Shown here in pieces: positions 57,243-63,727 of a stretch of DNA of 64,000 nt. The DNA is from Lytechinus pictus (lineage: Eukaryota > Echinodermata > Echinoidea > Temnopleuroida > Toxopneustidae). How positions within the stretch are numbered: the stretch's first letter is position 1; every line of letters starts with the position of its first letter. The notes below the pieces were generated by a model. It made no database searches. It worked only from the letters and a program-made list of their open reading frames with translations, and was not told the DNA's origin. The DNA lies in the NCBI RefSeq assembly GCF_037042905.1, contig NW_026974141.1, positions 2,364,001 to 2,428,000 of the forward strand, read 5' to 3'. Both the position numbers and the translations under genes were made by a program.

Positions 57243-60200
57243 GACTGGCTGGAATACTCCCCCATGGAGTGGAGGGTGTAAAAGTCATTGCATCAGCCCA
57301 ACATTGTGAATGCCTTGTGTGACTGGCTGGAATACTTCCCCAGGGAGTGGAGGGTATGAAAGTCACCGTAGATTGCCTCACATGGCGACTGGCTGGAATA
57401 CTCCATAGAGAGTGGAGAATGTGCATAAATTGTGCACTGGATTGACTGAGTGAATCAGATTCCCAGCGTAATAATAATCTACAAGGACTTGACTTACTAC
57501 AGGATATGTCTGAAGCACATAATCATCAACCAGGATTATGTAAAAGAAGAAAAAAATTATCACTAAAATTTTTTAATTGCTGTGACAAGTAGAAACATGA
57601 TATTTACGGCAATTTCCAAGCAAATTGGTTAATATCTTGGCATTCTTTTCATGATTAATCTCTATTCATTTCCGACAGATAAACTGCAAAATAAAAAAAT
57701 GCAACACTGAAAGATAAATGCTAATAGACAGTGTCAAGTCGAAGAATAAAACATGATCACAACAGGCTTCCATCAATTAGTTGGCCCACATACAGTAGAT
57801 AACAATGAATGAATTTCCACATTAATATTGATGTGCCAAGAACATGCTTCAAAGCAGTATCAGACCTGCCAACCTCTGGAATGAAAAAGTGTATTTTTCC
57901 CCAAAAACGTGTATTTCATAATAAAATGTGTGGCGCACTCGCTCATCGCAGCGCACAAGCTGCATGCAAGCTAAGATGCGCACTGCTCTTGTAGATGAAA
58001 AAAAAAAAATTAAATAGGTGTATATCTCACCCTGGTTTTAACAAAATGATTGAAAAAAAAAACCAAGTTACCTGGAATTACATTGATCTAATAACCATAT
58101 TTGTGTAAGTTTTATGAAATAGAGACATATAGAGATTATTTTTTTCAATAAATTACGATTTTGTAAAAAAAAATTTGGTTGCAAAAACGTACTAAATACC
58201 CCAAAAACGTACTGGTTGGCAGGTCTGCAGTATTATTTCTGTTTGGATGACTCATGACTGCATTCACTTTGCAAGATGAAATTAAACAGCAATGAATATG
58301 GATCATTTTTATTCTCTAGCTTACTGGTCTACCCAGCTATGATGCATTCAGTATTTTTATTCAATCACAGCTGCATTGATCACTAACTACCAATGCCTAA
58401 TAACATAATCAAAATCAAAAGCAAAGTCAAGTGTATCAAGAGTTGAAATACAATACTGCTAAGTTACTAAAAATGCCACGTCTCATTCTTACATAGACTG
58501 CAATATCACACTAAAAGCATGAACGTACTGGTAGTGCAATTTAGTACAGTATGGCTATAGTCTGTATCCATGCATAGATGTACAAATAGAGACAGTCATA
58601 CTTTATAGATTGTTTATATGGTGACACAACATTTGCTCCAGTCTTAATATCTCAGAGCGCATAGGGTTAGAGTTAGGATTGTAATACAGTTTTTGGTTAA
58701 GAAGAATGTAGAGATGAGAATTAGGGTTTACATGTATTTAGTCATGGAGGTTAGGTTCTATGTTTCACTTAACAAACAGATTTTCAATCAGAGTAATTGC
58801 CGTCAGAGCATGTTGTGGAAACGTTTATATTGCACTAGGCTAAAATAATCAAATGCAATCATTTTGAACTTGCAACTTATAAAAAGCTTCATGAAAAAAG
58901 ACACAACTGAGGGTCATGCTTCAGCAAACTTGCAATACAATTACTTTAAAAATCTACTGAAATCGGAGCATCTGATTGGCTATTAGCAAACTTTATTACA
59001 AGTTTTATGAAACAGAACCTTGGGTTCAACCCGAACATGTAAAGTCTTGAAAGAATCCTAAAAATGCAACAAATATCAGCATAACATCAACAACAACAAC
59101 TCAACAAGGGAACAGAATGCTAGCCATGAATGTTCAAGAATGAAGTCGGTCCATGCTCACCAACATTCTGCGAAGGATACGATTGTAAAAATATGGCAAA
59201 GACCAACATTTGTATTTTATGCGGCAAAAGCACACCAAACATGCCAAAATTACGCACAGGTTCAGAAGCATGTTTTGCACACTTTTTCCCCGTGCAATGC
59301 AAGTAATGGACTTCGCTATTATTTAATATTCACATCCTTCCAAAACCTTTTGAAGTCCCATGAAAACCACACTTTAAAACCATCAAAGAAGCTTTAAAAA
59401 TTGGTTTAAAAAAAGAAAAAAAGCTAGGATAATGCTTGCAAGCAAGAACTCTTAGAAGCAAAATAAAATGTTTTCCTATTCTTGCTTTAGACTTACATGT
59501 ACATGTCGAGACAACAACCAACCCTTAGCTACAGATGACCCATTTTGCTTGCATAGTTAATTATTTACTAGCAACTACAAAAGAAACCAAATAGAGTTGA
59601 TCCTTTTGTAAAGAAACACCTTGGGAATGGTGGTTTTATTATACCTTTCTGTTTATAATATTTAACATCAAGAAAGTGCCCTTGCTTTAATATTAATACC
59701 GGTAATTAGTTACCTAAAACCAAAATTCTTTTACTTTTTAAAGGTCTGGATAACGATAGTCTTTCTTTTCAATTCCCCTCTTTCAGGAAATCTTAGAGGA
59801 GGAAAAACCCTTTCGTACTTCAATCTTACTTGACAAAAACCTACCATTTGCAGGAGACAATAGGTTAAATTCGTTCTGTTGGAAAGTGTGGCAAAGGTTG
59901 GAAAAGCACTCAGGAGATGATATGGGCACTCAACTCAATGACAGAAATTGCCTTTAGACCTAGTACGAGGGCTTGTATGGAAGTACATCGTTTATTTTTA
60001 CTTAAGCAAGTTTGACCATAAGGTTGGCAGATGACTGTGAAAGCAGAGACGCAGATGGATTAATAATAATAATAATATTAACAGTATATTTACCCAGGGT
60101 AGCCACTTCAGTTCCGAAAACTGTTCTCCCAGCGGGCCCTGCTATTATTTCGCTCTGCGAAAGGGATTAGTCTCCCATCAACTACAATATACAGCCACAG

Positions 60201-63200
60201 CACATTTCATTTCTCAGCCTTTTGACCTGGTTATTAAGCCTTGTCCTACTTGGCTCTATCCCTTAAAGGGATGGTCCAGGCTGAAAATATTTATATCTTA
60301 ATACATAGAGTAGAATTCACTGAGCAAAATGCCGAAAATTTCATCAAAATCGGATAACAAATAATAAAGTTATTGAAGTTTAAAGTTTTGCAATATTTTG
60401 TTAAAACAGTCGTCATGAATATTCATTAGGTGGGCTGATGATGTCACATCTCCACTTTCCGTTTTCTTATGGTATTACATAAAATCATAATTTTTTTCAT
60501 TATTTCATACTTGTGTGAATAATATGTCTCCCTTATAATGAAATAAGTTGCATCAATAAATATCTAATGCACTAAATCAGTTGTCAATTCAATTTTTCTA
60601 CTTCTTGGAGGAAAAAATTTGAATAAACCTCATTTCATATAATAAAATACAAAAGAACAAGTGGAGATGTGACATCATCAGCCCACCTAATGAATATTCA
60701 TGACGACTGTTTTCCCCAAATATTGCTAAACTTTAAAATTCAATAACTTTGTTATTTGTTATCCGATTTTGATGAAATTTTTGGCAATTTGCTAAGTGAA
60801 TTCTACTCTATTTGTTAAGCTATAAATACTTTCAGCCCGGACCATCCCTTTAACACCATAGTAGCAGTAGGATCAATCCAATACCATCATATACTTACCC
60901 GTTTCAATACATCTTCTTTCTTACTCCTATCCATCTACAGAATAAAAGATGGAGCGAATCACAGGCCTATGTCTTTTATTCCTATCTAATGTTATTCTTA
61001 TCATGCTTGTGTATTATCAATGCATCATATGAAAAAAAAAAGTTTCAAACACAACTCCTTGCATAGAGGAATTTGTCGCCTTCCCGCAGAAAGGCCGTTA
61101 ACGCGCACATGCGCGAAAAGCAGTGGCGTACCTAGGATTTTCCACAGGGGGGCAAATTCGTCCGCCAAAAAAAAAAAAAAAAAAACGGGTCGTCAACCAC
61201 AAATAAAGGATTTCGTACCAGAAAAAAAAGGAGCGAGCCAGGGAGTCAGTTGTAACTCGTCAGGGGGGCAAGGATATGTCCCTTGCATTGGTTGTGACTC
61301 GTCAGGGGGGGGCAGTCTGCCCCCCCCTCCCCCGTAGGTACGCTAGTGGCGAAAAGTACATTTTCAAGAAAACGCAAATTATATTTTGACCTTCTTTTTG
61401 TGCTTTTAGCAGCTAGTGTATTATATCCTAATTCTCATACTTTCTGACAAAGCAAGTTGTTTTCTTCATTGATATATTTTTTTTTTATTTAAAACACTCA
61501 AAATGCTTTCTAATCTTAAGGAATACCTTACGCCCTTTTTCCGGGAAGAAAAATATGCAATCCGCTGATCCAGTGACCGCAGAAAGGCTGCTAGCGCAAA
61601 ACGGTCTATGCGTGCACGCACGTTGAACGAGAAGCGTCTTGTTCCCAGAGAAAGGACGCGTCTACGTGCTAAAGCACGTGGGAATGTTCTTGCTTATTAT
61701 GTCATAATGACGTCACATTTAGATTTGAGAATGATACCAGAAGAAAGTTCATGACATGCTTTTTCCATTTCAGCAATTAAAAAAAAAAAAATTTTGGCAC
61801 CAAAATACGTTAACGGCCTTTCTGCGGGAAGACGACGATTGTACTTGCGTTAATTTCTGTCTTTACTGTTCCTTCCTTCCTTGTTTTATTTGCATAATAT
61901 ACAACAAACATTCTCTTATTTGTTTTCTCTAATTTTCAAAGATTTCCAAATTTCAGATTGCTATTACATGATGTTCATACACTTTTGGCTTTTAACAAGA
62001 CAACTAAACTCAACCTAAAAAAAAATATATTGCCATGTCCATGGAATTGCAACCACCACTACAAGCATATTTTTACATAGGACTGTATTTTTGTACATTC
62101 CTTAGTTGAGAGCTTTTCTCTTATGACCAAAAATGCTATTTTGCAAAGCAAATTATTCCCTGTTGGGAAGTATAATTGGCTTAGCCCTGAAGATATACAC
62201 TTCCAGTGCTTTTCATGATATCAGATTTCGGCAAATAATAATCAACTCCCTATCAAAGTTCAAGGCAGAAGGCAGTTTGAAGTACTACCAGCTCCCAACA
62301 TAGTAGGTGCACTGGTGACACGACATTTGCTCCTGCGACAATTGCTCTGGGCTTAATTTTGTCTAAGATGTAGCGTTAGGGTTGCAAAAGGGTTTTATGT
62401 TAGGTTTAGGGTAGGGTATAGTGTTAAACCCAGGGTTGAAGTTGGTCATTCCATTAGTGTGTGCAATTTAGAGTGAAGCTATTGTCACCGGAGCAAATGT
62501 CATGGAACCGGTGCACTCAAGGACCTATTCATACCCCCCGCACAGGCAGATCTACATATATAATTATAAATAAACCATGACAAGTTATCTTTCAATAACA
62601 CAGAGAGTAATGCTACCATCACACCAATAATACTAACCCCATACCGATCAAAGCTACTGCATTATTTCTAATGGCATATCGTTTTGGTTTTGATTTGGAG
62701 TCGGTTTCATTGATGTGAATGTATTATAAACCCCATTCTCATTACCATCCTAAAACTAGTTCACTAGGAACTAGTTTAGTGGAAACTGGTTTAACGCGTA
62801 ATGAGAACGCTCAAAGCGGTCTTGGAAGCGATCATCCAAACCTGTTTGGAAAACCACCTTGCGATGCAGTTTTCAAGATCGCTTTGCCTTGCTAAAATTG
62901 GTTGTAGCGTACATGAGGACACAACCGTTCTCCTGGGGCCCGTTGCATAAAACTTTTTACCTGAGAAAACTAGGGTTGTTTTTACCGGAGATTTTGCCCT
63001 GTGTTAAAGTCAATGGCAGAAATCAGACTAACCTTAGTTTTCAGTTTTTACCAGAGTTTTCTCAGGTAAAAAGTTTTATGCAACAGGCGCCAGGAAGCAA
63101 TCTTCGCACATTCTGAGCGTGCTACTCAACACACTGTGTGCAGAATATCTACGCTGCAGTTTCAAATATTGCATGAAACAAGTCACCCCACCAAGAGTAT

Positions 63201-63727
63201 TCCCGAAACAGCAACCGCTTTGAATGAAGTGATTTTGAAGACCACTTTCGGATGATCAAATGAGAATGCTAGCAAAGCAATATTCCAAACAGGTTTCCTG
63301 AACCAGTTTCCAATAAACTATATAGTTTTAGGTAATATAATGAGAACAGGGTCATAATGTGTGCATGCAGACATAAGGCAGAAGCATAGCTTTCCCGATT
63401 AGTGGACATCTTAAACAGTGTACAGTGCCTTCCCCAAACAAACCCATAAATAAAACCAATGGATAAAATCTCACACATTAATATTTAAAGTATGAATATG
63501 AATGACAAATAGTATGGGATTCCCCATAATGGTGCTACAACATGCAAGATAATTTTTTTCCTACTTTGCATGCTTCATGCCATTTCGAAACTTACCTCTT
63601 TGCCATATTTTCTAATGGCGGCTGCTACGAGTTCCTTGATCTTTGACTTGTAGAGCGTGGCTGCTCTGCTGTTGTACTTAGCTTGAGCGTCATTGGTCGA
63701 AGCTCCATGCTGTCTGAAGTAAGCGAC
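42274..63727 (-). CDS. ARFGAP2/3: ArfGAP2/ArfGAP3 orthologue (partial, 5' end outside window)
   Basis: GTPase-activating protein for Arf1 that works with COPI coat at the Golgi. Eleven exons join in frame into 460 residues. They start inside the ArfGAP domain with AYFRQHGASTNDAQAKYNSR, the conserved stretch after the zinc finger. The CxxCx16CxxC finger and catalytic Arg must be encoded upstream of the window. Then come an acidic linker with DFFEEHADEAP, a basic LGVRKGKGLGAQK segment of the coatomer/cargo-binding region, a Lys/Glu-rich helix with RLAYKDMSVEMKKQ and ERLGMGYTGRGGVSHS, a Ser/Asp-rich stretch with DMQTIEQ, two Glo3-type ISS motifs (SISSDQFF and SISSDDFF), and a C-terminal amphipathic segment DGVNQVAGKLSRMANGLVNS ending SIQ plus DHYGY. 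The order matches vertebrate ARFGAP2/3 (about 520 residues). I cannot tell 2 from 3; invertebrates often have one gene. Introns total about 20 kb. Confidence 0.93.
42767..42955 (-). CDS. ARFGAP2/3: ArfGAP2/3 exon: second ISS motif and C-terminal helix
   Basis: 63 codons, very GC-rich against AT-rich introns. It holds SNSQSISSDDFFGRP, a short KDGMKDG duplication, and the amphipathic DGVNQVAGKLSRMANGLVNS, like the vertebrate C-terminus GVRSVAGKLSVFANG. The donor is CAG|GTCGGT, weaker than the others. Confidence 0.93.
43050..43209. mobile_element. GTTCGTAAGTTA-type palindromic MITE
   Basis: AGCTTTTCGTAAGTTAGGA on the left and TAACTTACGAACAGCTT on the right. The inner ACTGGTGATCC and GGTCACCAGTCG are also inverse. 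Relative of 15655-15841. Confidence 0.65.
43209..43336. mobile_element. GTAACACAAAG-type palindromic MITE
   Basis: GGGTCCTGTAACACAAAGG on the left and CTTTGTGTTACGGCC on the right. The inner GATTGATTGTGCATTGCAGT resembles 46045-46167. It abuts the preceding palindrome. Confidence 0.65.
43375..43532. mobile_element. TTCATGAAGCTGTAAGTGAC palindromic MITE
   Basis: The left arm CTTCATGAAGCTGTAAGTGA reads into CTGGTGACCC. The right arm GGATCACCAGTCATTCGCAA continues to AGCTTTATGAAATGACCCC. Same family as 15655-15841. Confidence 0.65.
43856..44128. mobile_element. GGCCCCGTTGTACAAAGAG-family MITE
   Basis: GGGGCCCGTCTTACAAAGAG on the left and CTCTTTGTAAGATGGGGCC on the right, with ATG outside both. 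The core matches 48055-48326 closely. Confidence 0.75.
45220..45620. mobile_element. Deleted copy of TTAA family 1
   Basis: Starts TTAACGGGATGGTCCGGGCT and keeps the GGTGGGCTGATGATGTCACA segment. The right terminal portion is lost after GCTCTGTGAATTTTACTCCA. Confidence 0.7.
46045..46167. mobile_element. GTTACATAAAACTTAGCG palindromic MITE
   Basis: GACCCGATTACATAAAACTT on the left and AAGCTTTATGTTACAGGGCC on the right. The middle carries inverse ATTGATCGTACACAA/CAATCAATCGTA segments. Confidence 0.65.
46205..46570. repeat. Inverted pair of CCATTTGGTCTAAT-like arrays
   Basis: The left half (about 46205-46375) repeats motifs such as CATTTCGTCTATGA, CCATTTGGTCCAAT and CCAGTTGGTCTAAT in forward orientation. 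The right half (about 46390-46570) repeats the inverse: ATTAGACCAAATGG, GACCAACTGGTTATTAGACG and ACGAATTGGCATTAGACGAA. The whole forms a large imperfect hairpin in an ArfGAP2/3 intron. The forward motif is that of 36930-37220. Confidence 0.65.
46711..46837 (-). CDS. ARFGAP2/3: ArfGAP2/3 exon: first ISS (Glo3) motif
   Basis: Encodes a basic start, then GEALKRFANAKSISSDQFFD and QEKNAD. KxFxNxKxISSDxxF matches the first repeat of the Glo3 motif that couples GAP activity to coatomer. It ends in phase 0. Confidence 0.93.
47576..47886. mobile_element. GGCCCGTATTCTGAAG MITE
   Basis: Close copy of 5407-5720 in ArfGAP2/3 intron DNA. Arms GGCCCGTATTCTGAAGTCGG and inverse; outside are TAT and ATT, so the duplication is imperfect here. 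Confidence 0.8.
48055..48326. mobile_element. GGCCCCGTTGTACAAAGAG MITE, best copy
   Basis: The arms of about 50 bases are nearly identical: GGCCCCGTTGTACAAAGAGT and its inverse. They contain ACGATTGATCCGATCAATCG, itself palindromic. CAG lies outside both ends, a 3-bp duplication. Other members: 38936, 43856 and 48571. Confidence 0.85.
48571..48820. mobile_element. Right-truncated GGCCCCGT-family MITE
   Basis: Starts GGGCCCCGTCTTACAAAGAA. Core landmarks follow in order, and the match stops at about TTACGATTGATTGGATCG, before the terminal bases. It lies 245 bases from the copy at 48055. Confidence 0.7.
49130..49270. repeat. GA-rich purine tract
   Basis: Imperfect GAGA/GAAA run. It accounts for Ser/Leu-rich frames on the minus strand. 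Confidence 0.85.
50186..50320 (-). CDS. ARFGAP2/3: ArfGAP2/3 exon: Asp/Lys/Ser-rich linker
   Basis: The acceptor TTTATTTTTAG is at 50321; the donor TCAAG|GTAACC is at 50185. It encodes GFKDSSTASFWDDKDDKKTD, then SSWDIIDKSETRQSS. A retrotransposon fragment begins only some 10-25 bases beyond the acceptor. Confidence 0.9.
50330..50697 (+). mobile_element. 5'-truncated L2/CR1-type retrotransposon in an ArfGAP2/3 intron
   Basis: The frame ending at TAG 50536-50538 reads SWGDRAFAHAGPALWNSLPQ, then ELKNSNSATSFNGNLKLHLF, the textbook C-terminus of an L2/CR1 ORF2 (GxRAF...P.LWNSLP...SFK..LK.HLF). The 3' UTR ends AGACGCTATATAAATCATA plus ATT repeats, also typical. It is opposite in orientation to the host gene and starts almost at the acceptor of exon 50186-50320. 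Confidence 0.88.
50821..50958. mobile_element. GTTTCATGAAAGGACTTG element
   Basis: TTTCATGAAAGGACTTGTCA to AGATCTGACAACTTGTCAAA. Single copy of the family clustered at 20712-21190. Confidence 0.65.
50961..51273. mobile_element. GGCCCGTATTCTGAAG MITE with TAA duplication
   Basis: GGCCCATATTCTGAAGTCAG on the left and CTTCATAATATGGGCC on the right, with TAA outside both. It sits directly next to the element at 50821-50958. Confidence 0.8.
52192..52344 (-). CDS. ARFGAP2/3: ArfGAP2/3 exon: VSHS and poly-Ser
   Basis: Encodes GVSHSAMNDMQTIEQVNPVK, then a GGGSS/SRSRS linker, DFFDDFDSGFSRSS and a Ser run. VSHS...DMQTIEQ is near-identical to vertebrate ArfGAP3. Confidence 0.92.
52427..52530 (+). mobile_element. 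tRNA-derived SINE fragment
   Basis: A box-A-like TGGCCCAGTGG and a box-B-like GGGTTTGAATCCC, followed by CCATGGCGTAATTTCCTTCA, the same head-to-body junction as the minus-strand SINE at 6880-7152. It is short and lacks the body. The cloverleaf is degenerate, so not a tRNA gene. Confidence 0.65.
52590..52800 (-). mobile_element. SINE body fragment, minus orientation
   Basis: Contains CACCTGGGTTAAGTGCAGTA, CATTTCAAGGAATAAATTCC and a TATAGCGC-type end, matching the body of 6880-7152 in the same relative orientation but without a recognisable tRNA-like head. Confidence 0.55.
53211..53339 (-). CDS. ARFGAP2/3: ArfGAP2/3 exon: RLAYKD helix
   Basis: Completes the Met codon from the previous exon and encodes ASMRLAYKDMSVEMKKQEEK to ERLGMGYTGRG. 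The acceptor GTTTTCAG and the donor GG|GTAAGT are canonical. Confidence 0.93.
53820..53900 (-). mobile_element. Retrotransposon 3' tail
   Basis: ATTCAATTCAATACAATTCT followed by TTATTTTATTTCC, the inverse of a (GAATT)n-ending non-LTR element. The 5' extent (to about 54050) is uncertain. Confidence 0.45.
54773..55042. mobile_element. GGCCCGAATTCACAAAGGTG palindromic MITE
   Basis: Left arm GGCCCGAATTCACAAAGGTG, then GTTTTGAAAACCCA. The right arm is the inverse, ending CACCTTTGTGAAGTCGGGCC. It ends 39 bases short of the exon at 55082-55242, so it forms part of that exon's donor-side intron. Confidence 0.75.
55082..55242 (-). CDS. ARFGAP2/3: ArfGAP2/3 exon: basic coatomer-binding region and helix
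   Basis: Encodes LGVRKGKGLGAQKVKANFDD, then IESQAQQQDKMREENAKM. The KGLGAQK and FDxIExQAQxxDK spacing is a hallmark of ArfGAP2/3 and Glo3. It ends AGGAT|GTAAGT in phase 2. Confidence 0.93.
55525..55769. mobile_element. TATACTGCC palindromic MITE
   Basis: TATACTGCCGTACTTTGGCA on the left continues to AAAGGAAGCAAGT. The right arm ACTTGCTTCCTTTTGCCAAA ends GGGCAGTATA. The terminal TA could be a TA duplication. The core is unique. Confidence 0.75.
55821..55945 (-). CDS. ARFGAP2/3: ArfGAP2/3 exon: Pro/Ser linker into the basic region
   Basis: The acceptor CCCTTCTCAG is at 55946; the donor GGG|GTAAGA is at 55820. Forty-two codons end in KPTIGQRKPASAKKG, the start of the basic coatomer-binding region. 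Phase 0 at its end. Confidence 0.88.
56331..56484. mobile_element. Palindromic MITE ending GTGGGTGTTTCATAA
   Basis: GGTGGGTGTTTCATAATGCT on the left and AGCTTTATGAAACGCCCA on the right, with ACTTACGAACAGC as in 15655-15841. Followed at 56518-56542 by a long C run. Confidence 0.6.
56697..56874 (-). CDS. ARFGAP2/3: ArfGAP2/3 exon: acidic linker
   Basis: The acceptor TCACCCAACAG is at 56875; the donor CCAG|GTGAGA is at 56696. It encodes LHLEDFVQSPQQKEVDFFEE, then a Pro/Ser-rich stretch. The EVDFFEEHA box corresponds to the KEEDFFASH box of vertebrate proteins. It ends in phase 1. Confidence 0.9.
56920..57430. repeat. ~85-bp tandem array in an ArfGAP2/3 intron, split by a SINE
   Basis: Four units repeat ACTGGCTGGAATACTTCCCC, AGGGAGTGGAGGGTGTGAAA and GTCACTGTAGATTGCC in order. 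The first begins about 45 bases upstream of the acceptor of the exon at 56697-56874, so it overlaps the likely branch-point region. Confidence 0.75.
57031..57240 (+). mobile_element. tRNA-derived SINE with poly(T) end and 7-bp duplication
   Basis: The head carries box A TGGCCGAGTGG and box B GGTTCGATCC with acceptor-like ends GCCGTGG/CCGCGGC, resembling a Leu/Ser-type tRNA. The anticodon arm is wrong, so not a functional tRNA. The body (about 57105-57200) leads into about 36 T and AA. ATGACTG flanks it on both sides (57024-57030, 57241-57247). It is inserted inside the tandem array. Confidence 0.85.
57431..60061 (-). other. ArfGAP2/3 intron DNA without a clear feature
   Basis: AT-rich. A GTGACACAACATTTGCTCC segment near 58620 matches one end of the element at 62307-62516 but lacks a clean partner. 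No exon is needed between 56874 and 60899 to keep the frame. Confidence 0.5.
60062..60165. repeat. CAGCGGGCCCTGCTA interspersed repeat
   Basis: Inverse of the segment at about 24745-24880: an ATT run, GGGTAGCCACTTCAGTTC, CTGTTCTCCCAGCGGGCCCT. It probably represents the 3' end of a SINE or LINE with (ATT)n tail. Confidence 0.55.
60263..60853. mobile_element. Complete TTAA palindrome, family 1
   Basis: 591 bases from TTAA to TTAA. Ends AGGGATGGTCCAGGCTGAAA and CAGCCCGGACCATCCCT. The arms mirror each other over most of their length, with GATGATGTCACATC on one side and its inverse on the other. It lies 46 bases downstream (in gene sense) of the 12-codon ArfGAP2/3 exon. Confidence 0.85.
60899..60934 (-). 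CDS. ARFGAP2/3: ArfGAP2/3 12-codon exon
   Basis: 36 bases between the acceptor TTTTATTCTGTAG and the donor CGG|GTAAGTAT, encoding MDRSKKEDVLKR. The length keeps the frame, so the exon could be skipped without harm and may be alternative. It is too short to identify by sequence alone. Confidence 0.6.
61075..61836. mobile_element. Terminal-repeat element with a hAT MITE inside
   Basis: GTCGCCTTCCCGCAGAAAGG then CCGTTAACG on the left; the inverse ACGTTAACGGCC then TTTCTGCGGGAAGACGAC on the right. A diverged internal copy of CCGCAGAAAGGC lies near 61578. The 8-bp duplication of the hAT MITE at 61121 lies within this element, so the MITE came later. Confidence 0.7.
61121..61348. mobile_element. 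hAT-type MITE with exact 8-bp duplication
   Basis: Ends CAGTGGCGTACCTAGGA and GTAGGTACGCTAGTG, flanked by GCGAAAAG on both sides (61113-61120 and 61349-61356). The same low-complexity interior as 6051-6400 (poly-A, GTCAGGGGGG, C run) but about 120 bases shorter. Confidence 0.9.
62307..62516. mobile_element. GTGCACTGGTGACACGAC element
   Basis: GTGCACTGGTGACACGACAT then TTGCTCC on the left; GGAGCAAATGTCATGGAACC then GGTGCAC on the right. The interior has a run of GTTAGGGTT-like short repeats, on one strand only. An incomplete relative starts near 58618. Confidence 0.65.
62729..63353. mobile_element. Outer inverted-repeat element with a nested one
   Basis: ACCCCATTCTCATTACCATC then CTAAAACTA on the left; TATAGTTTTAGGTAATATAA then TGAGAACAGGGT on the right. 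Inner text (CAAAGCGGTCTTGGAAGCGA on the left, GACCACTTTCGGATGATCA on the right) is also mirrored. The palindrome is interrupted by the element at 62935-63091. Confidence 0.65.
62935..63091. mobile_element. Nested GGGCCCGTTGCATAAAAC palindrome
   Basis: GGGCCCGTTGCATAAAACTT then TTTACCTGAGAAAACT on the left; the inverse, ending AAGTTTTATGCAACAGGCGCC, on the right. Arms are about 45 bases. Confidence 0.7.
63596..63727 (-). CDS. ARFGAP2/3: ArfGAP2/3 exon: end of the ArfGAP domain
   Basis: 44 codons in phase 0. The acceptor CTGTTTTCATAG ends at 63728 and the donor GAG|GTAAGT is at 63595. It encodes the helix after the zinc finger (HGASTNDAQAKYNSRAATLY and a Lys-rich tail), the part most like vertebrate ArfGAP2/3. 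Confidence 0.92.
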
